A DNA stretch of 19,530 nucleotides from JANXPZ01 sp034678345 (GTDB taxonomy: Bacteria > Eisenbacteria > RBG-16-71-46): assembly GCA_034678345.1 (NCBI GenBank), contig JAXDBZ010000313.1:1-19530 (forward strand), written 5' to 3'. The notes under the pieces were generated by a model, which made no database searches, was not told where the DNA came from, and saw only the letters and a program-made list of their open reading frames with translations. Shown here piece after piece: positions 6,547-13,548 of this stretch; within the stretch, counting starts at the first letter, position 1, and each line of letters begins with the position of its first letter. Made by a program: the position numbers and the translations under genes.

Positions 6547-8352
6547 ATGAGCGAGGCTGAGCGGCTGAAGCGTGATCTGATCGCGCAGTGGGCCTTCGAC
6601 ACCCGCCCCATCCTGGGGCGGCTGCACCTCTGGCTGGAGGACGTGGAGATCGAGTGGATCCGCGGCAAGCAGGCCGCCGAGTTCACCAGCCAGATCTCCT
6701 TCCTCGACGGCCGGATGGAGCGGCTGATGGCCATGACCGTGGCGGTCACGGCGCTCGGCACCCAACTCTTCGGCCGCTACGGCGAGGGCAAGGGCAAGGA
6801 CAAGCACGGTCTCAACCAGGTCAAGAAGGACGCCGACGCCATCTCGGCCTACGCCATGAGCGAGGGGCTCTGGTATGCGTCGCGGCACCTGCCCGAGAAC
6901 CACGCCATCATGGTCTGCCTCGGTGAAGGCCTCATGCCCAAGGCCGGCGAGACGCCGGAGATGGGCTCGAACCCTCAGCTCGGCTACGGGCGCATCTACG
7001 CGCGACCCCAGGTGGCCCGCTGGCTCGAACAGCGCGTGACGAAGATGCTGAACGTGCCGGAGTACTGCTGGGACACCTTCTACCGCGAGGTGAAGGCGGC
7101 GGGCATCACCGTCTGGGGCGCGGCGATCGACACGCTCGAGAACACCTCCCGCTTCGCCAAGGGCGAGCCGACCGGGCCGCTCACCGTGTTGCACCTGTTC
7201 GACCAGCCGCTGCGCATGCGGCGGCCCTACGAGGGCTATGTCGGCAACCTGTTCCTCCCCCGCCTCGTGGTCGAGACGGCCGCCGAGCAGTCTCTGCTCA
7301 TCGACTACCGCACGCCGCGCGGCAAGGTGATGGAGACGATCGAGGCCGCCTACCCGGGGATCCAGCGCGAGCACGTGCACGTCTGGACCCTGGGCGGCAA
7401 GAGCCGGGCCGCGCGCATCGGCAAGCTGTGGGAGGAGTGGCGGGCGGCCGGCGCCCACGTGGTCGAGGACGGCTGGACGCTGCCGACCGGGATGAAGGCC
7501 TTCGAGGAGTCCGGCACGTACGCCCCGACCTACTGCATCGGCCCCTGGACGGATGCCGCCGGCCACCCGCACCTCTTCCTGTGCGACGGCTACGCCGCCT
7601 CCGCCGAGGCGATGCAGGCGGCCAGCCTGGCGCCGATGCTGGGCCTCGACGCCTCGCTGGCCGTGTTCACCTCGCGGTTCGAGCTGTCCTACGACACCGA
7701 GCTGCACATCATGCACCTCGACCCGGACGCGGCCGACTTCGCCGAGCGGCTCGCCGCGCGGCTGGGGCACGCCGTGGACGAGGCGGAGTGCACCACCTAC
7801 CGCGAGCTGATCCTCGAGGCGCGCGACGCCGGGGTGCCGCTGGAGAAGGCCGTCATCACCGCCGACGACTTCTTCCCCGAGAAGCGCTGGGAGGTGGCGG
7901 CGCTCTCCGGCTACATGTGCGACGATCCGTACTCGGGCGCCACCGGCGTGCAGGAGAAGGGGCCCGGCACCTACCGCGTCGGGGTCCGCCTGGCGACGGC
8001 CCGCGGCGACAAGCGCGTCTACTTCACGCTGCGGCTGATGGAGGAGCGGCGGGAGTCGCGTCTGGTGTTCAACCCGCTGCTCACGCGGTTCATCTACGGC
8101 GAGGACTTCCGCACCCGGCCGGTCAAGATCTCGGACTCGGGGCGCATCCGCAACGAGCTGCAGACCCTCTGCTCGGAGGCCATCGAGTACCTGGACCAGC
8201 AGCGCATGCGCATCCACTTCGACCGCATCCCGCCCGAGGTCATCTCACCTGAGAACCAGAAGGTGCTGCTCGAGGTGCTGCGCTGGTACAAGCGGCACCA
8301 TCCGCTGTGGTTCTCCTGGCTCATGGTGGCGGGGCACGGCGAGAAGTCCTGA
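6547..8352 (+). CDS. Conserved-looking soluble protein of unknown function, 601 residues
   Basis: I do not recognise this family. The frame is clean, codon use matches its neighbours, and the start at ATG 6547 follows GGAAGAGG. There is no signal peptide or membrane segment, so it is probably cytoplasmic. The N-terminal third is helical and charged, with a K-rich stretch (GEGKGKDKHGLNQVKKDAD, about 79-97). The middle contains tryptophan-, His- and Gly-rich segments that look enzymatic or ligand-binding: EHVHVWTLGGKSRAAR (about 277-292), APTYCIGPWTDAAGHPHLFLCDGYAAS (split across about 329-355) and ELHIMHLDPD (about 382-391). The C-terminus is basic and aromatic (WYKRHHPLWFSWLMVAGHGEKS, last 22 residues, split here only for reference). 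It is monocistronic, with its own promoter and leader, and ends at a strong shared terminator. No function is assigned. Confidence 0.85.
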   Translation: MSEAERLKRDLIAQWAFDTRPILGRLHLWLEDVEIEWIRGKQAAEFTSQISFLDGRMERLMAMTVAVTALGTQLFGRYGEGKGKDKHGLNQVKKDADAISAYAMSEGLWYASRHLPENHAIMVCLGEGLMPKAGETPEMGSNPQLGYGRIYARPQVARWLEQRVTKMLNVPEYCWDTFYREVKAAGITVWGAAIDTLENTSRFAKGEPTGPLTVLHLFDQPLRMRRPYEGYVGNLFLPRLVVETAAEQSLLIDYRTPRGKVMETIEAAYPGIQREHVHVWTLGGKSRAARIGKLWEEWRAAGAHVVEDGWTLPTGMKAFEESGTYAPTYCIGPWTDAAGHPHLFLCDGYAASAEAMQAASLAPMLGLDASLAVFTSRFELSYDTELHIMHLDPDAADFAERLAARLGHAVDEAECTTYRELILEARDAGVPLEKAVITADDFFPEKRWEVAALSGYMCDDPYSGATGVQEKGPGTYRVGVRLATARGDKRVYFTLRLMEERRESRLVFNPLLTRFIYGEDFRTRPVKISDSGRIRNELQTLCSEAIEYLDQQRMRIHFDRIPPEVISPENQKVLLEVLRWYKRHHPLWFSWLMVAGHGEKS

Positions 8353-8365
8353 GGCCCGTGCGCGA

Positions 8366-8394
8366 GCCGGGGCCGGGCGATGCCCGGCCCCGGC
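8366..8394. terminator. Bidirectional hairpin terminator between convergent genes
   Basis: A perfect 13-bp stem (GCCGGGGCCGGGC with GCCCGGCCCCGGC) and 3-base loop GAT lie in the 48-base gap between the plus-strand stop at 8352 and the minus-strand stop at 8401. The plus side continues GCTTCGTCACC. It probably serves both transcription units. Confidence 0.75.
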
Positions 8395-8400
8395 GCTTCG

Positions 8401-8985
8401 TCACCCGGCCGGGTTCGAGGCCAGCTCGCGGAAGGTCGTCAGCTCCTTGAGAAGCCCGGCGATCACCGCCGCGCGGCCGCGGTTGCCCTCCGCGCCGAGC
8501 ATCTTCCGCAGGCGACCCGCGTCGGCGGCCTTCATGCCCAGGAACTGGTCGAGGAACGACCTCTCCTTGAACGTCTGGTCGCGCTCGCGTGCCCGCTGCA
8601 CGTAGATGCCGACGATGGCCCCGGCCCCGTCCAGTCCGAAGACGAACTCGACGGCTCCGTACTGGCCCTTCTGGGTGGCGGCGATGATGGTGCCGATCGG
8701 CCGCCCGGCCTCGCCGGTCATCGTGAAGTACTGGAACTGCTCGCGCTGACCCGGCAGCAGCGGGAAGCCGATGGCCTTCTCGATCGCGGCGCGCCGGGCG
8801 GCGCCGATGGGCATGGTCACGGTCCGGTAGTCCCGCGCGGCGGGGAAGATCCGCGTCATGGTGCGCTCGGGGTTGCGCCAGACGCAGGCGAACGCCTCCT
8901 GGGCCGCGGCGGGCTCAGTAAGGAAGAGAGAACAGACGATGGAGCTGCAGAGCCAGCCCGTGATGCGGCGTGCCCGTGTGCGCAT
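8401..8985 (-). CDS. Exported FMN_bind-like protein, last gene of the envelope operon
   Basis: This 194-residue protein has a signal peptide (MRTRARRITGWLCSSIVCSLFL, cleavage near PAAAQ-EA at about 29). The mature part follows the pattern of exported FMN-binding (RnfG/NosR-type, PF04205-like) proteins. It has RIFPAARDYRTVTMP (45-59), then AAIEKAIGFPLLPGQ, then GRPIGTIIAATQKGQYGAVEFVFGLDGAGAIVGIYV in two strands (about 94-129), then FLDQFLGM (144-151). The expected flavinylation signature (S/T-G-A-T/S near the C-terminus) is not present; its place appears to be taken by LGAEGNRGRAAV. It may therefore bind flavin non-covalently or not at all. The start at ATG 8985 lies 71 bases inside the barrel gene but is required for a signal peptide. 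Its role is probably periplasmic redox or ligand handling with the ABC transporter (inference). Confidence 0.72.
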   Translation of the reverse strand: MRTRARRITGWLCSSIVCSLFLTEPAAAQEAFACVWRNPERTMTRIFPAARDYRTVTMPIGAARRAAIEKAIGFPLLPGQREQFQYFTMTGEAGRPIGTIIAATQKGQYGAVEFVFGLDGAGAIVGIYVQRARERDQTFKERSFLDQFLGMKAADAGRLRKMLGAEGNRGRAAVIAGLLKELTTFRELASNPAG

Positions 8986-9862
8986 AGTGGTATCCCCCGC
9001 GGATGGTGAGCCAGGAGGGGCGGAAGCTGAGGCCCAGGAACAGGGCCTCGTCCCCCCTCCCCTCTCGGTGAACGAGCGAGCCGGCAGCGTTGACCTCCCA
9101 GCGGGGCCGCACGGCGACGTCCAGTCCGGCGTAGAGCGTCGCCAGCGCGTGCCCGCCGAGCGAGCCGGCGGCGGTCTCCAGCCGCACGGTCGCCTGCCCT
9201 TGGTAGAGGGTCGCGTCCACGGCCGCCAGCCGCCGTGACACGTCCCTCTCCGGGGCCATGTCGTGCCCCATACGGCTCCGCCCGGCGGCGAAGGAGAGCC
9301 CGAAGTTCGCCTCGCCGGACTCGCCCCGGGTGAGGGCCAGGCGGCCGGTGAGGAGCCCCGGGCCCGGCCAGTCCGGGGTGCGGTGCGGGCCGAGCCCCTG
9401 GGTGGCGGCGAGCCCGTATTCCCAGTCACCGCTCTGACCCGAGACCAGGAGGCCGTCGTCCGCGTCGAAGCCCAGCGTGTGCTCCTCGACCGTGGAGAAC
9501 AGCAGCCGTTCGCTGGTGAAGCCGGGGAGCAGGCCGAAGGGCAGACGGAAGCGCCCGGCGGTTGCGTTCCAGGCCCCCAGCGGTCCCTTGTAGCGGACGT
9601 AGAGCTCGTGGAACATGCGTTCGTCGAGATCGGCCCGGGCCTCGGCGAGCGCGTAGAGGGTGATGCGGTCGCCGGTGCGGTCGGCGAAGGTGTGGCGCAG
9701 CCCCGCGGCCAGGGCGTGCACCTCGACGTCGGCCGGGCGCCCGCGCGCGGCCGTGCCGCGGACGTCGCCCTCCAGGACGAGCACGCCCGCGGCGAATGCG
9801 GTCGGCGCCAGGGCCAGCCAGCCGAACAGGACGGCGCTACGCGACCAGCCGGCCGTCTTCAA
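8915..9862 (-). CDS. Outer-membrane beta-barrel-like protein of the envelope operon
   Basis: This 315-residue protein has an N-terminal signal peptide (WSRSAVLFGWLALAPTAFAA, residues 6-25) and many short alternating polar/hydrophobic strands. It has abundant Gly, Tyr, Arg and Leu (FHELYVRYKGPLGAWNATAG, FRLPFGLLPGF, WLTIRGGYHYAH) and ends in an aromatic residue (RLFSLPY), typical of barrels inserted by BAM. It contains no cysteine. FRLPFGLLPGFTSERLLF resembles porin-like proteins of the phosphate-selective or short alginate type, but the family is not certain. Translation appears to start at TTG 9862, overlapping the ATPase gene by 26 bases with no clear ribosome site, which suggests translational coupling. 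Its 3' end overlaps the FMN_bind-like gene. The context implies an outer-membrane partner of the ABC system. Confidence 0.75.
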   Translation of the reverse strand: MKTAGWSRSAVLFGWLALAPTAFAAGVLVLEGDVRGTAARGRPADVEVHALAAGLRHTFADRTGDRITLYALAEARADLDERMFHELYVRYKGPLGAWNATAGRFRLPFGLLPGFTSERLLFSTVEEHTLGFDADDGLLVSGQSGDWEYGLAATQGLGPHRTPDWPGPGLLTGRLALTRGESGEANFGLSFAAGRSRMGHDMAPERDVSRRLAAVDATLYQGQATVRLETAAGSLGGHALATLYAGLDVAVRPRWEVNAAGSLVHREGRGDEALFLGLSFRPSWLTIRGGYHYAHTGTPHHGLALQLHRLFSLPY

Positions 9863-10508
9863 TGTGCACCGTCCGCGTACAGCGCCGGGCGAGGTCCGGG
9901 TTGTGCGTCACGACCACCACGGTGAGCCCCTGCGCGTGCAGCTCGTGGAACAGATCCATGATGACGCCGGCGTTGCGGTTGTCGAGGTTCCCGGTGGGCT
10001 CGTCGGCCAGCAGGATGCGGGGATCGTTGATGAGGCTGCGGGCGATGGCGGCGCGCTGCATCTCCCCGCCCGAGAGCTGACCCGGCCGGTGCTGCACGCG
10101 GTGCCCCAGCCCCACCCGCTCCAGCAGCGCCCGTGCCCGGGCCTGGCGGTCCGGGCGGCGGCTGAAGAGGGCGGGCAGTTGCACGTTCTCGAGCACCGTG
10201 AGCGTGGGGACGAGGAAGAACTGCTGGAAGACGAAGCCGATGGCCTCGCGGCGCACGCCGGCCAGCTCGGTCTCGTCGGCGGCGTGGATCTCGCGGCCGT
10301 GCACGAGCACGCGGCCGGCGGAGGGACGGTCGAGGCAGCCCATCAGGTTCAGCAGCGTGGTCTTTCCGGAGCCGGAATGGCCGACGACGGCGGCGTACTC
10401 CCCCGCACGCACGGACAGGGAGACGTCCTCCACCGCGTGCACCGTCTCCGGGCCGCGCTGGTAGCGCTTCGAGACGGCGTCGAGCTGGATGGCCGGGGCG
10501 TCAGTCAT
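9837..10508 (-). CDS. ABC transporter ATPase, LolD/MacB type
   Basis: This 223-residue nucleotide-binding subunit has all the usual motifs: Walker A GHSGSGKTT (43-51), Q-loop FQQFF (94-98), signature LSGGEMQRAAIARSL (145-159), Walker B ILLADEPTGNLD (165-176) and a switch His in VVVVTHNPDLA (about 202). The length and the LSGGEMQR/NLD features are typical of the MacB/LolD/FtsE group, which power mechanotransmission rather than classic substrate pores. The ATG at 10508 follows GGAGG and overlaps the permease stop by eight bases, so the two are surely co-translated. Its permease partner is the gene just upstream. Confidence 0.95.
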   Translation of the reverse strand: MTDAPAIQLDAVSKRYQRGPETVHAVEDVSLSVRAGEYAAVVGHSGSGKTTLLNLMGCLDRPSAGRVLVHGREIHAADETELAGVRREAIGFVFQQFFLVPTLTVLENVQLPALFSRRPDRQARARALLERVGLGHRVQHRPGQLSGGEMQRAAIARSLINDPRILLADEPTGNLDNRNAGVIMDLFHELHAQGLTVVVVTHNPDLARRCTRTVHIEDGRLVA

Positions 10509-11676
10509 TGCGGAGCACCTCCATGGGCACGATGCGGCTGGCCCGCAGCGCCGGGACCAGCGAGCAGAGCGTGCCGATGGCCAGGCAGGTGACGAACGAG
10601 AGCGCGGCGATGCCGGCGTCGGGCCGGGCGATGGCCCCGGCCGGGACGTAGGCGACCAGGAAGCCGCGCAGGAGGTTGCCGGCCACCGGGCTGAGGAGCA
10701 CGCCGGCCAGGACGCCGGCGGCGCTGCCGGCGAGGCACAGGACGAACGTCTCGGTGGCGATGAGGCGCAGCAGGTCGGCGCGGCCGGCGCCCATGCACTT
10801 CAGGTAGGCGATCTCGCGCCGCCGCTCGAGCACCGCCATGAGCATGGTGTTGACGATGCCGAAGACGGAGATGAGGAACGCCACCGCCACCATCACGAAC
10901 ATGATGACGCGGGTGGAGCGGAAGAACTCGAGCAGGCCGTCGCTCAGCTCCTTCGAGCCGATGACGTAGTAGTCCGCCGGCAGCCGGCCGCGCAGGGCGG
11001 CGCGGGTGGCGTCGAGGGTCGAGATGTCGGCGAGCTGGACGGCGACGGCGGAGAGCTTGCCCTCGCGGCCCACCAGGCGCTGGGCCGTGGCCAGCGGCAG
11101 GAAGATGGTGCCGTCGTCCTGGGTGTAGTTGCGCTTCAGGATGCCGCTGACCGTGAACTCGCGCTGGAAGTGCTCGCTGTAGATGCGCTCGCCGACCTGC
11201 CGCTGCTCGAGGCGGGCGATCTCGGCGCCGAGGATGACGGAGGAGTCGTCGGCGAACCAGCCGCCCTGCACCGGCGTCCAGTCCGGCTTGATGCGGCGGA
11301 TGGCCTCGGTCACGCCCATGAAGATGTCGGTGCGCGAGCCGTCCTCCGTGGTCACCGAGAAGAGCTGGAACGGCAGCACCGCCGCCACCGCCGGGTCGGC
11401 CTGGATCGCGGGGACGATGTCCTGGGAGACGTAGAGCGGGCTCAGCCCGCCCTGGGCGATGACGGACGCGGCCTCGATGGGGCAGCCCTCCTTGGTCACG
11501 TAGAGGTGCACGCCGGTCTTCTGGACCAGCTCCTCGGTGACCGCGGACGAGTAGCCCCGATCGAGCGCCAGCACGGTGCTCAAGGTGGCGGCGGCGACCA
11601 CCAGGCTGAGGGCGGTGAGGACGCTGCGGGCCGGGTTGCGCCGCAGGTTGCTGAGCGCGGTCCTGGTGAAGGTCAT
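10501..11676 (-). CDS. MacB/FtsX-type ABC transporter permease
   Basis: This 391-residue protein has the four-helix MacB-like layout. TM1 is at about 18-38, followed by a large periplasmic domain (about 40-255). TM2 is at about 257-281, a cytoplasmic coupling segment is ERRREIAYLKCMGAG (284-298), TM3 is at about 308-330 and TM4 at about 354-376. The C-terminus ends in ALRASRIVPMEVLRND, as in FtsX-domain permeases. The periplasmic domain carries one cysteine, C65, in TKEGCPIEAAS. No separate MacA-like adaptor is encoded nearby; the OB-fold-like protein upstream and the barrel downstream may fill that space (inference). The start at 11676 is nine bases after the OB-fold gene, with only a weak ribosome site, so translational coupling is likely. 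Confidence 0.92.
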   Translation of the reverse strand: MTFTRTALSNLRRNPARSVLTALSLVVAAATLSTVLALDRGYSSAVTEELVQKTGVHLYVTKEGCPIEAASVIAQGGLSPLYVSQDIVPAIQADPAVAAVLPFQLFSVTTEDGSRTDIFMGVTEAIRRIKPDWTPVQGGWFADDSSVILGAEIARLEQRQVGERIYSEHFQREFTVSGILKRNYTQDDGTIFLPLATAQRLVGREGKLSAVAVQLADISTLDATRAALRGRLPADYYVIGSKELSDGLLEFFRSTRVIMFVMVAVAFLISVFGIVNTMLMAVLERRREIAYLKCMGAGRADLLRLIATETFVLCLAGSAAGVLAGVLLSPVAGNLLRGFLVAYVPAGAIARPDAGIAALSFVTCLAIGTLCSLVPALRASRIVPMEVLRND

Positions 11677-11685
11677 GGCCGTGCC

Positions 11686-12063
11686 CTACTTCCGCTCGAG
11701 CCCGAGGGCGGTGAGCACCACGTTCCGCTCGCCGGCCGTGACCCGAGCGTAGAGCCTGACCGGCTCGCCCTTCTTCAGCTTGGGCAGCTTGAAGCCCTGC
11801 GGGTAGATGAGCGACTTGTGGGGCCCGTCCTGGAAGGTGAACTCGCAGAGCGAGGCGCACTGGGCGCTGACCGTGCCCCGGAGCACGACGCTCTTCTCGT
11901 GGTAGCGGGCCGGGTCGGCGAGGATGGCCGCCAGGCGCGCCTGCGGTGCGTTCGACGGGGCGGCCGTGCCGAGGAGCCGGCCGGCCTGGGCCGGCGCGGA
12001 GGTCAGCAGCAGGACGAGGGCGAGCGGCGCGGCGAACAGGAACGGCGTGGTACGGCGTCGCAT
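11686..12063 (-). CDS. Exported OB-fold-like small protein
   Basis: This 125-residue protein has a signal peptide (FLFAAPLALVLLLTSAPAQA, residues 8-27). The mature part resembles a small OB-fold: LADPARYHEKSVVLRGTVS, then FTFQDGPHKSLIYPQG, then GEPVRLYARVT and VVLTALGLERK. This is the pattern of nucleic-acid-unrelated periplasmic OB proteins that measure ligand or metal. It carries two cysteines in CASLC (C-x3-C), a possible metal or disulfide site. The ATG at 12063 follows GGAGAGGAG. It lies directly upstream of the permease, and the conserved spacing suggests it is a subunit or chaperone of the transporter. The specific function is unknown. Confidence 0.75.
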   Translation of the reverse strand: MRRRTTPFLFAAPLALVLLLTSAPAQAGRLLGTAAPSNAPQARLAAILADPARYHEKSVVLRGTVSAQCASLCEFTFQDGPHKSLIYPQGFKLPKLKKGEPVRLYARVTAGERNVVLTALGLERK

Positions 12064-12132
12064 GAGGGAACTCCTCTCCGTGAGGGATGCAGCTCGTCGC
12101 CCGGAGGACGGATGTCGGCCGGGAGGACAGGC

Positions 12133-12150
12133 GGGCGCCGCGGGGCGCCC
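12133..12150 (-). terminator. Intra-operon hairpin (possible attenuator)
   Basis: A 7-bp stem (GGGCGCC with GGCGCCC) and 4-base loop lie in the 102-base gap between the Cys-rich gene and the OB-fold gene. No T tract follows on the minus strand. It may reduce downstream expression or only stabilise the mRNA end. Confidence 0.35.
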
Positions 12151-12165
12151 GGGACGGAAGGGAGT

Positions 12166-12540
12166 TCAGACCCGGAGGACGATGCTGGGGACGTGGCGGG
12201 AGACGTGCCTCGCCCGACCTCGACAGGCTGGATCGGGCGGATGGTGCCCGGCCGGGGCGCACGCCGGAGGGGCGAGGCCCGGGATCGCCGGGGCGGGCTC
12301 GACGCGGGTCGGCAGCGGCTGGCCCGGGGCGGACGCGATGGCGGGGGGCCCCGGGTCGGGCATCCCGCACTCGTCGCAGAAGAGGCAGGCCGCGCGGGCG
12401 TCGTCTTCGGGGCAGCAGGAGGACGGCGAGGCGTCCCCCGACGCGGCACACGGGCAGTCGGGCCCGGGGCAGCGCGCCGGAGCGAAGCCGGGCAGCACGA
12501 GCGCGGCAACGAGGAGCGCGAGGACGAGACGGATCGGCAT
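12166..12540 (-). CDS. Small exported cysteine-rich protein, possible metal binder
   Basis: This 124-residue protein starts with a signal peptide (MPIRLVLALLVAALVLPGFA). It then has ten cysteines, most of them clustered: C-x4-C-x-C just after the signal, then CC, then CLFCDEC. The C-terminal part is Pro-rich with further Cys and His (HHPPDPAC, RHVSRH). I do not recognise the family; the composition suggests metal binding or disulfide bonding in the periplasm. The start at 12540 is chosen because the signal peptide begins there; an ATG at 12618 would add 26 basic residues and would precede the putative promoter. No strong ribosome site is visible. It is the first gene before the OB-fold, permease and ATPase genes, so it may be the operon leader. 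Low information content means it could also be a fortuitous frame. Confidence 0.5.
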   Translation of the reverse strand: MPIRLVLALLVAALVLPGFAPARCPGPDCPCAASGDASPSSCCPEDDARAACLFCDECGMPDPGPPAIASAPGQPLPTRVEPAPAIPGLAPPACAPAGHHPPDPACRGRARHVSRHVPSIVLRV

Positions 12541-12582
12541 GCCATCAGGATGCTGCGGCCGGCGGCGGCGGTTGTGACGAAA

Positions 12583-12611
12583 AGGACAGGGCCGCCTTCC
12601 GGATCCGTCAA
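12583..12611 (-). promoter_or_regulatory. Possible promoter of the envelope operon
   Basis: On the minus strand TTGACG (12611-12606) is followed after 17 bases by TGTCCT (12588-12583). It lies just downstream of the aldo/keto reductase terminator and 42 bases before the ATG at 12540. The -35 is nearly consensus and the -10 is poor. Confidence 0.3.
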
Positions 12612-12615
12612 GGAG

Positions 12616-12633
12616 CATCCGCCGGGGCGGATG
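12616..12633 (-). terminator. Hairpin terminator of the aldo/keto reductase gene
   Basis: A 7-bp perfect stem (CATCCGC with GCGGATG) and 4-base loop start seven bases after the stop codon at 12640. The minus strand then reads CTCCTTGACGG, with only a short T run. Confidence 0.5.
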
Positions 12634-12639
12634 AGGCCG

Positions 12640-13467
12640 CTAGGTCACGGGGACGATGGCGTCCAGGCCGTCCAGCCAGGCCATGTCCGCTGGTCCGATC
12701 TCGAAGTCCACGTCGGCGTTCTCGCGGATGTAGTCGGGATGCGTGGACTTCGGCAGGGGCAGCACGCCGCGCTGGAGCACGTAGCGGATGCACAGGCGCG
12801 GCACGCTGACCCCGTACCTGCGCGCCAGCGGCGCGAGCGTGGCGTGATCCGCCAGGGCCCCGGTGGCCAGGGGCGAGTAGCCCTCCACCAGGATGCTGCG
12901 CTCCTGGCAGTGCCGCGTCAGTGCGGCCTGGGCATGCCCGACGTAGACCTTGATCTGGTTCACCAGCGGCTGGATCTCCCACGTCGCGGCGAGCGAGGCA
13001 AGGTCGGCGACGTCGAAGTTGGACACGCCGACGGCCCGGCAGCGGCCCTCGCGGTAGAAGCCCTCCAGGACCTTCCAGACGATCCGGTTGCCCTCGCGGC
13101 AGTCGCGGCCGATGTCGCTCCACGGCCACGGTGCGTGGATGAGGTAGAGGTCGAGCGGCTCGGGCCCGAGCGCGGCCATGGTCCCCTCGAAGGCACGCAT
13201 GGCCCCGTCGGCGGTCTTGACCTCCGCCGGCAGCTTCGAGGTCACGAACACCTCGTCGCGCCGCAGGCCGCTGTCGCGGACCGCGCGCCCCACGCTGGCC
13301 TCGTTGCCGTAGGCACGGGCGGTGTCGATGTGGCGGTAGCCGTTCCGCAGCGCGCAGAGCGTGGCGTCGTAGGCGGCGGGGCCCTCGGGGATCTGCCATG
13401 TGCCGAGTCCGATCTTCGGGGCTCGGACCCCGTTGGCCAGGATGAAGGAATCTTCGAGCGCTCTCAT
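12640..13467 (-). CDS. Aldo/keto reductase
   Basis: This 275-residue NAD(P)H-dependent reductase of the AKR (beta/alpha)8 superfamily carries the complete catalytic tetrad: D48 and Y53 (GYRHIDTARAYGNE), K78 (FVTSKLP) and H111 (LYLIHAPWPW). The family signature GVSNF and the NADPH-site LPLPKSTHPDYIREN are also present. Such enzymes reduce aldehydes and ketones in the cytoplasm, for example methylglyoxal or 2,5-diketo-gluconate in the AKR5-like subgroup; the substrate here is not determined. The ATG at 13467 has GGGGAG nine bases upstream. The peroxiredoxin gene lies upstream on the same strand with a hairpin between, so co-regulation in oxidative or carbonyl stress is possible but unproven. 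Confidence 0.95.
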   Translation of the reverse strand: MRALEDSFILANGVRAPKIGLGTWQIPEGPAAYDATLCALRNGYRHIDTARAYGNEASVGRAVRDSGLRRDEVFVTSKLPAEVKTADGAMRAFEGTMAALGPEPLDLYLIHAPWPWSDIGRDCREGNRIVWKVLEGFYREGRCRAVGVSNFDVADLASLAATWEIQPLVNQIKVYVGHAQAALTRHCQERSILVEGYSPLATGALADHATLAPLARRYGVSVPRLCIRYVLQRGVLPLPKSTHPDYIRENADVDFEIGPADMAWLDGLDAIVPVT

Positions 13468-13492
13468 GGCGGGATGCTCCCCTCGAGTGAGA

Positions 13493-13520
13493 GCGGCCCG
13501 CCGCGGATGCGACGGGCCGC
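13493..13520 (-). terminator. Hairpin downstream of the selenoprotein peroxiredoxin gene
   Basis: An 8-bp perfect stem (GCGGCCCG with CGGGCCGC) and 12-base loop lie 28 bases after the stop codon at 13549 and before the aldo/keto reductase start. No T tract follows. It is a possible weak terminator. Confidence 0.45.
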
Positions 13521-13548
13521 CGGTGACTGCCGGAAGGTCGTCAGCTGC

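Noticed and set aside
8366..8394. The perfect 13-bp inverted repeat as an operator or mobile-element end
   Set aside because: It sits exactly between two convergent stop codons, where a shared terminator is expected; there is no transposase or target duplication.
12166..12168. TGA at the end of the Cys-rich gene as a third selenocysteine, because it is in frame with the OB-fold gene and followed by a hairpin
   Set aside because: The 34 codons between have no conserved look, the hairpin loop is CCGC on the transcript with no GGU, and the OB-fold protein has its own ribosome site and signal peptide at 12063.
12540..12618. ATG at 12618 as the start of the Cys-rich gene
   Set aside because: It adds a basic stretch before the signal peptide and falls upstream of the putative promoter.
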